Shown piece after piece: positions 45,440 through 53,837 of a DNA stretch of 64,000 bases. The stretch is from positions 47,730 through 111,729 of the forward strand of contig NZ_JAFLWA010000018.1 in assembly GCF_017316125.1 (NCBI RefSeq). Reading direction: 5' to 3'. The DNA is from Enterococcus sp. DIV0660C. GTDB taxonomy: Bacteria > Bacillota > Bacilli > Lactobacillales > Enterococcaceae. Position numbers and translations under genes: made by a program. Within the stretch, counting starts at the first letter, position 1. The number at the start of each line of letters is the position of its first letter. The notes under the pieces are model-generated. The model saw nothing but the letters and a program-made list of their open reading frames with translations, made no database searches and was not told where the DNA came from.

Positions 45440-45754
45440 ATGAAAAAACAAACAGCAGGAAGAGAACAGTTAGGTGAGTTTGCACCACAATTTGCGGCAT
45501 TAAATGATGATGTGCTTTTTGGAGAAGTGTGGGCGAAAGAAAATGAATTGTCTGCACATGATCGGAGTATGATTACTTGTTCCGCACTTTTAGCGATGGG
45601 TGCTCCTCAGCTTGAGGCACATCTGAAAATTGCGAAAGAAAATGGTGTTACCAAAGAAGAAATCACTGCTTTGATTACGCATTTGGCTTTCTATGCTGGT
45701 TGGCCTAAAGCTTGGAGTGGATTCTCAATGGCGAAAGAAATATTTGCAGAGTAG
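45440..45754 (+). CDS. Carboxymuconolactone decarboxylase family protein
   Basis: 104 residues from the ATG at 45440 (ggagg 9 bases upstream). CMD pattern: LNDDVLFGEVWAKENELSAHDRSMITCSALLAMGAPQLEAHLKIAKENGVTKEEITALITHLAFYAGWPKAWSGF. A single cysteine (TCSALL) is present but not the CxxC of AhpD-type peroxidases, so a redox role is less likely. Role unknown; family includes aromatic-acid decarboxylases and stress proteins. Confidence 0.88.
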   Translation: MKKQTAGREQLGEFAPQFAALNDDVLFGEVWAKENELSAHDRSMITCSALLAMGAPQLEAHLKIAKENGVTKEEITALITHLAFYAGWPKAWSGFSMAKEIFAE

Positions 45755-45924
45755 CTTTTGGAGATAGAAGCTGGTTATCTTATTACTTTGAATAGGATTA
45801 AAATAAAAGAATAGAATTTATCAAAGGAACACTGTATGGTTATAGGATGAATTCATTCGATTCACAAGATTTTGTAACATTTTTTAGCTAGAAATTAAAC
45901 AAAGAATTCAAAGGAGAAATAAAT

Positions 45925-46779
45925 ATGATTTTACAAGAAAATTATTCATTGAATAATGGAATGTTGATTCCAAAAGTAGGCTTTGGAACATGGATGATTG
46001 ATGATGACACAGTCGTTCAAGCAGTTAAGGATGCTTTAGAAATTGGCTACCGTCATATCGATACAGCTCAAGCTTACGGAAACGAGCGTGGGGTTGGTGA
46101 GGCTATTCGGAATTCTGGAATTGACCGTTCAGAAATCTTTTTGACAAGTAAAGTAGCTGCGGAACATAAAACTTATGAGACAGCAGCAAAATCGATTGAT
46201 GAATCATTGGAAAAACTTGGGTTAGAGACAATTGATTTGATGATTATCCATGCTCCCCAACCTTGGGATGAATTTAGAGAAGCCAATTATGATGAAGGAA
46301 ATGTGGCAGCTTGGCAGGCATTAGAGGAGGCAGTGAAAGAAGGCAAAGTTCGTGCGATTGGATTATCCAATTTTAATCAGCATGATGTCGAAAATATCTT
46401 GGAACATGCCACTATCAAACCAGCAGTCAATCAAATTCTAGCACACATTTCCAACACGCCATTTGAACTAATTGATTTTTGTAAGGAAAACGGCATTTTA
46501 GTAGAAGCTTATTCACCCGTTGGACATGGGGAGTTAATGAAAAATGAAGAAATAAAAGAGATTGCTGAAAAATACGGCGTTTCCGTTCCTCAGCTTGCGA
46601 TTCGCTATTGCTTGGAACTTGGATTGTTACCTTTACCAAAATCAGCAAATAAAAAGCATATTAAAGCTAATGGAGAACTTGATTTTAATGTATCAAATGA
46701 TGATTTACAGCTGTTGATAAAGATGGAAAGAATCGATAATTATGGAGACTCTAGTTCGTTTCCCGTTTATAGCAAATAA
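45925..46779 (+). CDS. Aldo/keto reductase
   Basis: 284 residues. GYRHIDTAQAYGNERGVGEAI (with catalytic Asp and Tyr), the Lys in LTSKVAAEHKTYE, His in MIIHAPQPWDE, and IGLSNFNQHDVENIL with PLPKSANKKHIKAN near the C-terminus give the AKR tetrad and NADPH-binding site. Reduces aldehydes or ketones with NADPH. Ribosome binding site aaaggag. There is a 170-base gap after the decarboxylase gene, so it may have its own promoter. Confidence 0.93.
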   Translation: MILQENYSLNNGMLIPKVGFGTWMIDDDTVVQAVKDALEIGYRHIDTAQAYGNERGVGEAIRNSGIDRSEIFLTSKVAAEHKTYETAAKSIDESLEKLGLETIDLMIIHAPQPWDEFREANYDEGNVAAWQALEEAVKEGKVRAIGLSNFNQHDVENILEHATIKPAVNQILAHISNTPFELIDFCKENGILVEAYSPVGHGELMKNEEIKEIAEKYGVSVPQLAIRYCLELGLLPLPKSANKKHIKANGELDFNVSNDDLQLLIKMERIDNYGDSSSFPVYSK

Positions 46780-47326
46780 TTTACTTATTTGCTATTTACG
46801 AATAATCATGATGAATTTCATCATAATTATCAGCTCGAGCTGTTAAATCTATAGGCAGTTGTTCAATCAAAATCATTATGCATGTGTTTGTTAATCGTCA
46901 TTCATAGATATATATAACATATCTATGAAAAGTAAGATAAATATATTGGCCTTAACCGTTTGTGAGGCGTATAGACATTTTTGTCTGTATGCCTTTTTTA
47001 TTTTTTTCGAAAAATGCTCACTCCTAGATTGCAGTAATAATGGAAAGGGATAGAAGCAAAAAGAGTTGAATGAATTTTTTAGTAGGAGAATTTTTGGGCG
47101 ACTCATAGGAAACCCACATTCGACACGCGTTTGGCAGTTTTTGTATTCAAAGGACGCAGAGCGGAAAAATTGAAGAAATTGATGAGTTGACTAATATACT
47201 CAATATTGTTAAACAGGAGTCTCTCTTCTTTAGAACTAGAGATAAAAGTTTTTATGATAATTTAAGAAAAAGCTACAAGTTTTAGAAGACAAACTAACTA
47301 AGTAAGATAAATGGATGAGGAACAGT
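46780..47326. other. Non-coding/decayed stretch with a terminator-like hairpin
   Basis: A hairpin aggcgtatagaca / tgtctgtatgcct with T-run (46965-46998) is the only strong element. From about 47160 to 47280 a coding-like remnant reads KIEEIDELTNILNIVKQESLFFRTRDKSFYDNLRKSYK without a start. I see no intact gene. Confidence 0.5.
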
Positions 47327-47514
47327 ATGATGTTTTTTAGGAAAGAAATGAATCAAGAAATTGAGAATATTTATAAACTGATATTAAATAAAGAAGCTGG
47401 GATAGTAAGGGAAAAGAAAAGTAGAATCAACTTTTGAAAGCTAACTTTATATATGTCGTTTTAGTTGGGATAGTTGCAATTTTGTTGATATTCGTAGTTG
47501 GCTTATTTTTTTAA
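47327..47514 (+). pseudogene. Small C-terminally anchored membrane protein, frameshifted
   Basis: Starts MMFFRKEMNQEIENIYKLILNKEAG with ribosome binding site atgagg, stops at 47437, and the next frame continues LLKANFIYVVLVGIVAILLIFVVGLFF to 47514. One frameshift near 47430 separates the charged part from its hydrophobic tail. Family unknown; this form is common in phage and plasmid regions. Confidence 0.5.
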
Positions 47515-47778
47515 GTGATTTTTTCGCAGCAATGTTTAAACTGTAACTGGATAGCCTGTCCACTATTTCTGTATAGTTATATCTATATATTATGACCATA
47601 TGATAACTAGTTATTTTTAGAGTTAAAATATTTTCAAAAATCCCAGCAAATCATCCTTGGCGGAGGCTTTTTTGCTTCTATAGACATATTACTTTAACTC
47701 AAGTAAAATAGGTATGTTGTCGTGGGCTCTATCTTTATTGTCCATTAGCTTATGAATGACTCATCCACGGCAGCACAC

Positions 47779-47852
47779 GTACCCTTAGCTCAGTTGGTCA
47801 GAGCAGATGGCTCATAACCGTCCGGTCGTAGGTTCGAGTCCTACAGGGTACA
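47779..47852 (+). tRNA. tRNA-Met (anticodon CAT), copy 2
   Basis: Perfect acceptor stem gtaccct/agggtac, anticodon stem gatgg/ccgtc with loop ctcataa, T-arm gtagg/cctac; discriminator A; no encoded CCA. Nearly identical to the copy at 39689 apart from the acceptor stem, but with an intact acceptor, so this one is likely functional. Confidence 0.92.
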
Positions 47853-47855
47853 TTA

Positions 47856-47888
47856 AAAAAACTAGCTCGTGATGAGCTAGTTTTTTTA
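47856..47888. terminator. Terminator after tRNA-Met copy 2
   Basis: aaaaaaactagctc / gagctagttttttt stem; also works for the convergent small gene. Confidence 0.9.
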
Positions 47889-47893
47889 TCTTA

Positions 47894-48052
47894 TTATTTG
47901 TGTTCACGTAAAAAGCGTTTTTCTTTCTTTTTCTCTTTTTCTTCATTCACTTTTTCTTCGGCCTTGTCAATGTTAGATTCAAAATCTCGTTTGTTTCTGG
48001 CTTCTTCAAAAGAGCGTCTATTTTCTTTTGCTCCGTCACGTTCTGTATGCAT
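47894..48052 (-). CDS. Small highly charged protein, 52 aa
   Basis: Starts MHTERDGAKENRRSFEEARN and ends KKKEKRFLREHK; about half of the residues are Lys, Glu or Arg, predicted helical. A clean ribosome binding site (ggagg, 8 bases from the ATG) and a terminator immediately beyond the stop argue that it is real despite its size. It lies inside the lepA island next to the tRNA. No family recognised. Confidence 0.65.
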   Translation of the reverse strand: MHTERDGAKENRRSFEEARNKRDFESNIDKAEEKVNEEKEKKKEKRFLREHK

Positions 48053-48560
48053 TATAAATTCCTCCAATAAATGATTTACTTTTTGGTTCTAAAAAAAACT
48101 ATATCATATGTATAAAATATAATAAAACAAAAACCCACCAGAGTTGATGAGCGTGGAGGTCATATAAAGGGGAGAAAAAGAGGCAAATGTTTTAAAGAAT
48201 TGTAAAATAGTAGTAGTAAATTGTCTCTAAAATACATAGTAAAAAGCTGGTATTATAGGATTTTTACAAGAAATAGAATATATCTAATCAAGCTAAAAAG
48301 AACATAGCTATTAAAATTAAAAAAGTATGTTAAGGTTCCCAAAATACAAGACTTAGCAAAAAGAGAAATAGGTACTTTTGAATATAAAGATACTTTTATT
48401 TAGTCGCCGATTTGCCATCAGTGGCGAAGGATTTTTCAGATGATCAGGAGAGATAAGTCGATTTAAGGGCATAAACAACCATTTGAGATACTGACGGATA
48501 TTGAAGGGAATTTTGAAATAAGCTAAGAAGAACTGAAAGTTTATTTAGCGAAAAGAGGTC
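48053..48560. other. Right end of the island, no intact gene
   Basis: AT-rich sequence with scattered short frames; the last readable piece (PFEILTDIEGNFEIS then a stop, then EELKVYLAKRG, about 48480-48560) runs into the repeat. I could not identify an integrase, which is normally at such an end. Confidence 0.5.
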
Positions 48561-48592
48561 TTCATGGCTGTCCTGAAAATGGATGAGGATGT
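48561..48592. repeat. Right attachment-site copy (attR-like)
   Basis: 32-bp sequence identical to 37887-37918. The following bases (tgcttaagaagtag) restore what looks like the original end of lepA, with the variant tail DEDVLKK and stop. Confidence 0.88.
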
Positions 48593-48610
48593 GCTTAAGA
48601 AGTAGCAAAG

Positions 48611-48637
48611 GACTAGCCATTTGGCTAGTCTTTTTTG
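48611..48637 (+). terminator. Original lepA terminator, displaced
   Basis: gactagcca / tggctagtc stem and T-run, 10 bases after the displaced lepA stop codon. It is now about 10.7 kb from lepA. Confidence 0.88.
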
Positions 48638-48824
48638 TTGTGTTTTCTCACGACTTTCCCACAACTATATGGGGAAAATTAAAGCATGCTGTTTTTTTAC
48701 ATCCTTTCAAATAGATCTACTGTATCTTTTTTCATTTTTTGTAACATCAGTGTAAGTGTCCATAGTAATTGATAACCGAAAATGGATATTCATGGATATT
48801 AATCCTTTTGTAGATGATGTGTAA

Positions 48825-49172
48825 CTGAAGGATTTTTCGACTGTTCGAAAAGGTGATAAAGGCGGATATATCGAAAAAGAAGGTAATTTAAGCGTTTATG
48901 GTAATGCATGGGTCTACAACGATTCAAAGGTTTACGGTGATGCAAAGGCCTACGGTAATGCTGATTTTATAGTTATTTACCCGATCGGTAGTGAAAATGG
49001 CATTTTAACAGCATTCAAAGATAAAGAAGGAAGCATTTCAGTGACACGCGGTTGTTTCGAAGGCTCTTTAGAGGAATTTGAATTAGCAGTGAAAGAAACA
49101 CATGAGGAAAACAAGTACGCAAAAACATATCGTATTGTGGTTGAAATTATTAAAAACAGTCTAGAGAAATGA
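48825..49172 (+). pseudogene. Phage-type repeat protein remnant (YGNA repeats)
   Basis: Frame lacks a start (in-frame stop at 48822). The product carries GGYIEKEGNLSVYGNAWVYNDSKVYGDAKAYGNADF, a chain of five- or six-residue turns of the hexapeptide/beta-solenoid kind typical of a widespread prophage protein, followed by a soluble domain (IYPIGSENGILTAFKDKEGSISVTRGCFEGSLEEFELAVKETHEEN) to the stop at 49172. The N-terminal part is lost. It lies outside the lepA repeat pair. Confidence 0.65.
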
Positions 49173-49314
49173 ACTGAACTTAAAAAAAATTTTTAAAATG
49201 AATGAACGAATCAATAAAGTAGAATCGTAGGCAAAAGACAAAGGATTAGATCAAGCTGATCCAAAAGCGTAATTTTTGAAAGTTGCAAAAGAATTAACAG
49301 ATGCAAAAGTCAAT

Positions 49315-49590
49315 CATATTTTGGTAACAAATTTGACTGGCTCGATTTAATTAATTCGTTCTGTCATTCCCATTATGTGAGGACAAGAACAAGGACGAAT
49401 TATTCAAATTTCTAGTTATGGTTGACAGGTTACCTTACTGGAAATTCGATGTATCATGCAACGAAATGGGAATCGAAGGCTCTGCATAATCAGTGGCATA
49501 AGAGGTAGAAAATTTGATGACCGAAGAGAATGGAAATCCAGACAATGGCTTGGCATTGTGACTTCTACAGCTACAGATGTCATCAATTAA
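49315..49590 (+). pseudogene. Short-chain dehydrogenase remnant
   Basis: With frame changes and stops, the region reads IIQISSYG, then frame-shifted NSMYHATKWGIEG and VENLMTEENG, the serine- and Y-x-x-x-K-containing segment of SDR oxidoreductases. Both the N-terminal cofactor site and the C-terminus are gone. It ends 240 bases before the esterase gene; that gap is AT-rich and holds only promoter-like sequence. Confidence 0.6.
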
Positions 49591-49836
49591 GAAAAAATTG
49601 ATACGTCCTTTATTTTGAAGTATTTTTCAAACCGTGCTACTAAAAAACAAAATATTTAGTTAAATTAATATTAAATGATTAGAAAATGCATATCTAAAAT
49701 AATTATTTTTAATATAACGCAAGAATAAAATATTTAATTGTATATATTTTGTCCATTTTTTTATTTCTAGCTAAATTTTTACTTGATATACTTTACTCCT
49801 TGAATGAAAAACTAGAACATTTAGGAGTGACTCAAA

Positions 49837-50790
49837 ATGACAAAACGAATTTCATTAGAAAAAGCAGCAGTTGATTTCAGTGAGGCAAATGCCCCTCATC
49901 CACGTATCTATGAATTAGAGCCAAAAGATGGACGTGCATTACTCGAAGAGGTACAAGAATCTCCTGTTAATAAATATAATGTAGATATCGAAGATCAACT
50001 GATGGATACTGGAAAATATGGCTCAATCAATGTCCGGTTTATTCGACCAGCTGGCAATTATACTACTCTACCTGTAATTTTTTATATCCATGGTGCCGGT
50101 TGGGTATTTGGTAGTGCCAAAACACATGATAAATTAGTGCGAGAATTAGCTGTTCGAACGAATTCAGTTGTGGTATTTCCAGAGTATACATTATCTCCAG
50201 AAGCAAAATACCCAACAGCCATTGAACAAAACTACGCAATTTTACAACAATTACCAACAATTTCAGAAGCAAAAAAAATGGACATTTCCCGTTTAACTGT
50301 AGCAGGTGATTCTGTTGGTGGAAATATGGCCACAGTAATGACGATTATGACAAAACAACGTAATGGCCTGACAATCAACCAGCAATTATTGTATTATCCT
50401 GTAACAGACGCGAATTTTAACACGGAATCTTATAACGAATTTGCAGAAGATTATTATTTAACAAAAGAAGGCATGAAATGGTTCTGGGATCAATATACGA
50501 CTGATGAAAAACAACGTGCAGAAATCACTGCGTCTCCTTTACGAGCAACTCTTGATGAATTGAAGGGACTACCAGCAGCAATGATCTTAAATGGTGAAGC
50601 AGATGTTTTACGTGATGAAGGTGAAGCTTATGCACGGAAATTACGTGAAGCTGGAGTTGACGTCACACAAGTCCAATTCCAAGGAATGATTCACGATTTC
50701 GTAATGATCAATGTATTGGATCAAACAAAAGCCGCAAGAGCCGCTATGACGTTGTCTACGGAATGGATTAACCGTAGAAATAATTTATAA
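49837..50790 (+). CDS. Alpha/beta-hydrolase, hormone-sensitive-lipase-like esterase
   Basis: 317 residues. Oxyanion-hole motif IHGAGWVFGS (HGG-W variant) near residue 84, nucleophile motif VAGDSVGGNMA near 152, acid in NGEADVLRDEGEAYARKLREAG and His in QGMIHDFVM near the C-terminus: a complete HSL-family triad. Cytosolic, no signal peptide. Hydrolyses short acyl esters by family; true substrate unknown. Ribosome binding site aggag; seemingly monocistronic. Confidence 0.9.
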   Translation: MTKRISLEKAAVDFSEANAPHPRIYELEPKDGRALLEEVQESPVNKYNVDIEDQLMDTGKYGSINVRFIRPAGNYTTLPVIFYIHGAGWVFGSAKTHDKLVRELAVRTNSVVVFPEYTLSPEAKYPTAIEQNYAILQQLPTISEAKKMDISRLTVAGDSVGGNMATVMTIMTKQRNGLTINQQLLYYPVTDANFNTESYNEFAEDYYLTKEGMKWFWDQYTTDEKQRAEITASPLRATLDELKGLPAAMILNGEADVLRDEGEAYARKLREAGVDVTQVQFQGMIHDFVMINVLDQTKAARAAMTLSTEWINRRNNL

Positions 50791-50836
50791 TCAATCATCG
50801 GTAATCTGACACATTCAAAGAATAGTACAAGATTTT

Positions 50837-50875
50837 TTGTCAAGTGATATTAGCGAAATGATAATATTATCATTT
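50837..50875 (+). promoter_or_regulatory. katA promoter with Fur-family palindrome over the -10
   Basis: TTGTCA (50837-50842), 17 bases, GATAAT (50860-50865). A perfect 20-base palindrome aaatgataatattatcattt (50856-50875) covers the -10. It is like the Fur/PerR box TGATAATNATTATCA but without the central base. Repression by PerR or Fur is predicted, consistent with a catalase gene. Confidence 0.72.
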
Positions 50876-50941
50876 TTTACTGCCTAATATACTTTTTAGT
50901 AAGTTAAAATGTATGACCCGCAATGAAAGGAGTGTAAGTTT

Positions 50942-52393
50942 ATGAATTATGATAAAAATTTGACAACAAAAGAAGGTCAACCTTGGGCTGATAATCAGCA
51001 TTCATTGTCTGCAGGAGAAAGAGGTCCGCTATTAATACAAGACTACGCGCTTTTAGAAAAACTCGCACATTTTAATCGAGAACGTATACCTGAAAGAGTA
51101 GTACATGCAAAGGGCGCTGGAGCAAAGGGTGTTTTTGAATTAACTAAGGACATGAGCGAATATACAAAAGCTGACATATTCAATGGTGTTGGAAAAAAAA
51201 CACCAATGATTGCTCGATTTTCAGTTGTAGCAGGAGAGTCAGGTCATCCCGATACTTATAGGGATGTACGCGGATTTGCTTTGAAATTTTATACTCAAGA
51301 AGGAAACTATGACATAGTGGGAAATAATACACCGGTGTTTTTCATTAATGACCCCTTAAAATTTCCAGATTTTATTCATTCACAAAAAAGAAATCCGAAA
51401 ACACACGCACGTAGTCAAGATATGCAATGGGATTTTTGGGCTCATTCACCTGAAGCCACACATCAAGTTACTATTTTGATGGCGGATAGAGGGATTCCAT
51501 TAAGTTACCGGTATATGCATGGTTATGGGAGTCATACTTACAAATGGGTTAACAATAAAAATGAACAATTTTGGGTTAAGTATCATTTTAGAACTGATCA
51601 AGGTATCAAAAATTTAACTAATAAGTTAGCAACTGAGTTGTCTGGAAAAGATTTTGATTATGCGCAGAATGATTTGTTTAATGCGATTGAGCAAGGAGAA
51701 TTTCCATCTTGGTCAGTGTTTGTTCAAATTTTGCCGTATGAAGAAGGGCTAGCATATAAACATGATATTTTTGATGTTACTCAAGTTGTTTCACAAAAAG
51801 ATTTTCCATTGATTGAAATAGGTAAATTTACATTAAATAAAAATCCTGAAAACTATTTTGAAGATATGGAGCAACTAGCGTTTTCACCTGCTAATTTAGT
51901 TCCCGGCGTAGAAGCATCTTTAGATAAATTACTACAAGGACGTCTATTTGCATATAAGGATGCAGCACGGTATAGAATAGGTGCAAACTATGAGCAACTA
52001 CCAGTTAACAGACCAATTGTCCCAGTTCACAGTTATGAAAGAGATGGTGCAATGGTTCAAGGTCAGGATGATCAAGTGAACTATGAACCAAATGGCGAGA
52101 ACGGACCTAAAGAAGTGCCATCAGCGAAGATTCAAGGAGATAAGGTAACAGGGATTAGTGGAAACTACTCTTATCCTAAACCCGACTACTATAGTGCAGC
52201 AGGTAAATTATATCGCTTGTTACCTGATGAAGAAAAAGATAGATTGATTGAGACAATTGGTTTGAATTTGGGACAAGTTTCTAAAGAAAGCATAAAAATT
52301 ATGCAAACAAAGCATTTCTATCAAGCAGACCCAGAGTATGGTACCCGAGTTGCGGAAGTACTAAACATACCAATAGATAAAATTGTGAACTAA
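50942..52393 (+). CDS. katA: Heme catalase (monofunctional)
   Basis: 483 residues, small-subunit clade. Distal His in RIPERVVHAKGAGAKGVFE, Asn in NTPVFFINDPLKFPDF, proximal heme tyrosine in RLFAYKDAARYRIGANYEQLPVN. Breaks down hydrogen peroxide in the cytoplasm. Enterococci do not make heme, so activity depends on scavenged heme, as known for E. faecalis KatA. Own promoter, strong ribosome binding site aaaggag, terminator. Many enterococci outside the E. faecalis group lack this gene. Confidence 0.96.
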   Translation: MNYDKNLTTKEGQPWADNQHSLSAGERGPLLIQDYALLEKLAHFNRERIPERVVHAKGAGAKGVFELTKDMSEYTKADIFNGVGKKTPMIARFSVVAGESGHPDTYRDVRGFALKFYTQEGNYDIVGNNTPVFFINDPLKFPDFIHSQKRNPKTHARSQDMQWDFWAHSPEATHQVTILMADRGIPLSYRYMHGYGSHTYKWVNNKNEQFWVKYHFRTDQGIKNLTNKLATELSGKDFDYAQNDLFNAIEQGEFPSWSVFVQILPYEEGLAYKHDIFDVTQVVSQKDFPLIEIGKFTLNKNPENYFEDMEQLAFSPANLVPGVEASLDKLLQGRLFAYKDAARYRIGANYEQLPVNRPIVPVHSYERDGAMVQGQDDQVNYEPNGENGPKEVPSAKIQGDKVTGISGNYSYPKPDYYSAAGKLYRLLPDEEKDRLIETIGLNLGQVSKESIKIMQTKHFYQADPEYGTRVAEVLNIPIDKIVN

Positions 52394-52404
52394 AAAATAT
52401 AAAG

Positions 52405-52475
52405 AAATAGTTTCAATAAAAAATATTATATGATGTAAGATCATCATTAAGTATTTATTGAAACTATTTTTTTAA
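52405..52475 (+). terminator. Terminator after katA
   Basis: aatagtttcaataaa / tttattgaaactatt stem with inner hairpins (aagatcatcatt) and a T-run. Confidence 0.85.
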
Positions 52476-52639
52476 TGCATTTATTTTTTGAGATCCCAGA
52501 AGAAAATGAAATTGCATAGGATAAAAGAATGGAATGACCTGTTCTATTCAAATCAGTTGTATTATTAGTAATAAGGTAAGTATTGCTTAGTAAATTACAT
52601 ATAACCTGAATTCTCATTAGTAGGTATTTTCAGAAGAGT

Positions 52640-53158
52640 CTATGGGTATTTCAACACCAATTTTTTTTGAAAATCTTTTGATGATAAATGCTAAAGATAA
52701 GACAGAAGAATTGATAAACTTGAATAGTAACTAGAAGAACTTCTTAGGAAAGAACTATCCGGTTATTCTTTTCCGATAGTTAAGAAAACTAATCATAAGA
52801 ATTTAGTCTATGTTTTAGTTTTACTTTTATATAGGAAACTTCCAATTAGTCCTATTAAAGTAAATATTGATTATACTAAAAATTATATATCTAATAGGTT
52901 AATACGAAAGACACTCACCAATTTCTTTGGAAGTTCCATTACATTCATAGATAATCGTGAACAATCAGATATTATAATTTCTGATTGTTTTGAAAGAGAA
53001 CTTTATGAGAAAGAAAAGTATTTTTATTTTGAAAATATGTATGACTGGGAAACTTGAAATGACTTAACAAAAAAATACAAAGGATTATGTACAATAGATC
53101 ATTTCAATCTCTTTTTAACAATTAAAGAGAAGGGATTCATAATTTTTTTTATGAAGTA
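52640..53158 (+). pseudogene. Mga/AtxA-type transcription regulator remnant, C-terminal part
   Basis: Longest frame (52731-53057) reads ELLRKELSGYSFPIVKKTNHKNLVYVLVLLLYRKLPISP ... DIIISDCFERELYEKEKYFYFENMYDWET, then a TGA in place of the expected Trp codon, and the same frame continues NDLTKKYKGLCTIDHFNLF to 53158. The D-I-I-I-S-D element is the EIIB-like domain of Mga-family regulators. Upstream pieces (MGISTPIFFENLLMINAKDKT) are in another frame. The DNA-binding half is missing. Confidence 0.65.
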
Positions 53159-53347
53159 AAAAATATGATTGGTGTAAGAGTAGCAGGAGAAAATGAATTA
53201 GATTTTGCAGAAGGAGTCGGGGCACTTATTGAAGAAATAGTCGCAATAGATGCAGAATTGTCAACCCCGCCATTTTATTTTGTAACACAAATAGAAGATA
53301 AAACATATACAGATATTTTAATTGGATTACAAGAAAAGAATGATTAA
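53126..53347 (+). pseudogene. Fragment of an unrecognised protein, possibly DUF5085-like
   Basis: The frame opens after a stop at 53123 and reads NFFYEVKNMIGVRVAGEN ... IAIDAELSTPPFYFVTQIEDKTYTDILIGLQ. The only ATG with any length (53165) has no ribosome binding site and lies in the middle of what looks like a domain. The sequence F/Y-x-I/V-K/E-NMI-x-x-R ... TPxF/Y is reminiscent of the C-terminus of DUF5085 proteins found at type VII secretion loci; this is recalled, not tested. Confidence 0.35.
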
Positions 53348-53392
53348 AGGGATTGTTAAATAAAATGTGTAAGTCGGGATTTTTTTTCACGC

Positions 53393-53521
53393 TCAGTATT
53401 TTTTATACAAGGAGATATCATCGTTTTAACAGAGTTAGCTCGTTTAGGACGTAACAATAAAGGAGTGACTGTAGATATATCAAACCTTAGTACAATTTTT
53501 ATGAAGAGGTGGAATAATTAA
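53393..53521 (+). pseudogene. Serine recombinase (resolvase) fragment
   Basis: IQGDIIVLTELARLGRNNKGVT matches the GD-x-x-x-V-T-x-L-x-RLGR-x-x element of resolvase/invertase catalytic domains. The catalytic serine end and DNA-binding end are absent. Shows a past mobile element at this spot. Confidence 0.65.
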
Positions 53522-53680
53522 TCGATATATAAGTAAGTCTAGTATGGACATGAATTTGTCAAGAGAGAATCTCCTTCTAGTCGACTCTATTCAGAAAGTG
53601 GATATAAAGATGGTGATAATTGCTCAAAACTTGTAAGTTTCCAGTTTATAATAAAAAAAAGTTAGTATAGTCATTTTTTT

Positions 53681-53828
53681 AGGTATATAGATGTCTGGTC
53701 TATATACCTTTTATTTGTAAAATTTTTTGTTCTTTATTGGAAAGTACTCACTTCCAGATTGAACAATAGAGTTTGTTGAATCAACTTTACTGTTCAAAAA
53801 AAGAACGACCACATGATCGTTCTTTTAC
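53681..53828. terminator. Two hairpins, the second a bidirectional terminator
   Basis: ggtatatagatgtctggtctatatacc (53681-53709) with T-run; and aagaacgaccacatgatcgttctt (about 53798-53825) with A and T runs on either side, which terminates the minus-strand gene. Confidence 0.75.
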
Positions 53829-53837
53829 CTAAAACTA

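Larger units (their letters stand above)
37919..48592. mobile_element. Integrated accessory island at lepA, phage-derived and partly decayed
   Basis: Bounded by the 32-bp direct repeats. Holds broken holin and endolysin genes, phage-type small genes with frameshifts, two tRNA-Met genes, and intact cargo from 39.8 to 46.8 kb. No integrase is left that I can recognise, so it is probably fixed in place. Native lepA terminator sits on the far side (48611-48637). GC content varies sharply inside, with the MFS gene clearly GC-richer. Confidence 0.8.

Noticed and set aside
46891..47106. A 71-codon minus-strand frame
   Set aside because: No ribosome binding site, crosses a terminator hairpin, and has no protein-like composition.
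37887..48592. Intact prophage at lepA
   Set aside because: No integrase, repressor, replication, packaging or structural genes; lysis genes are broken. Only borders and debris remain.
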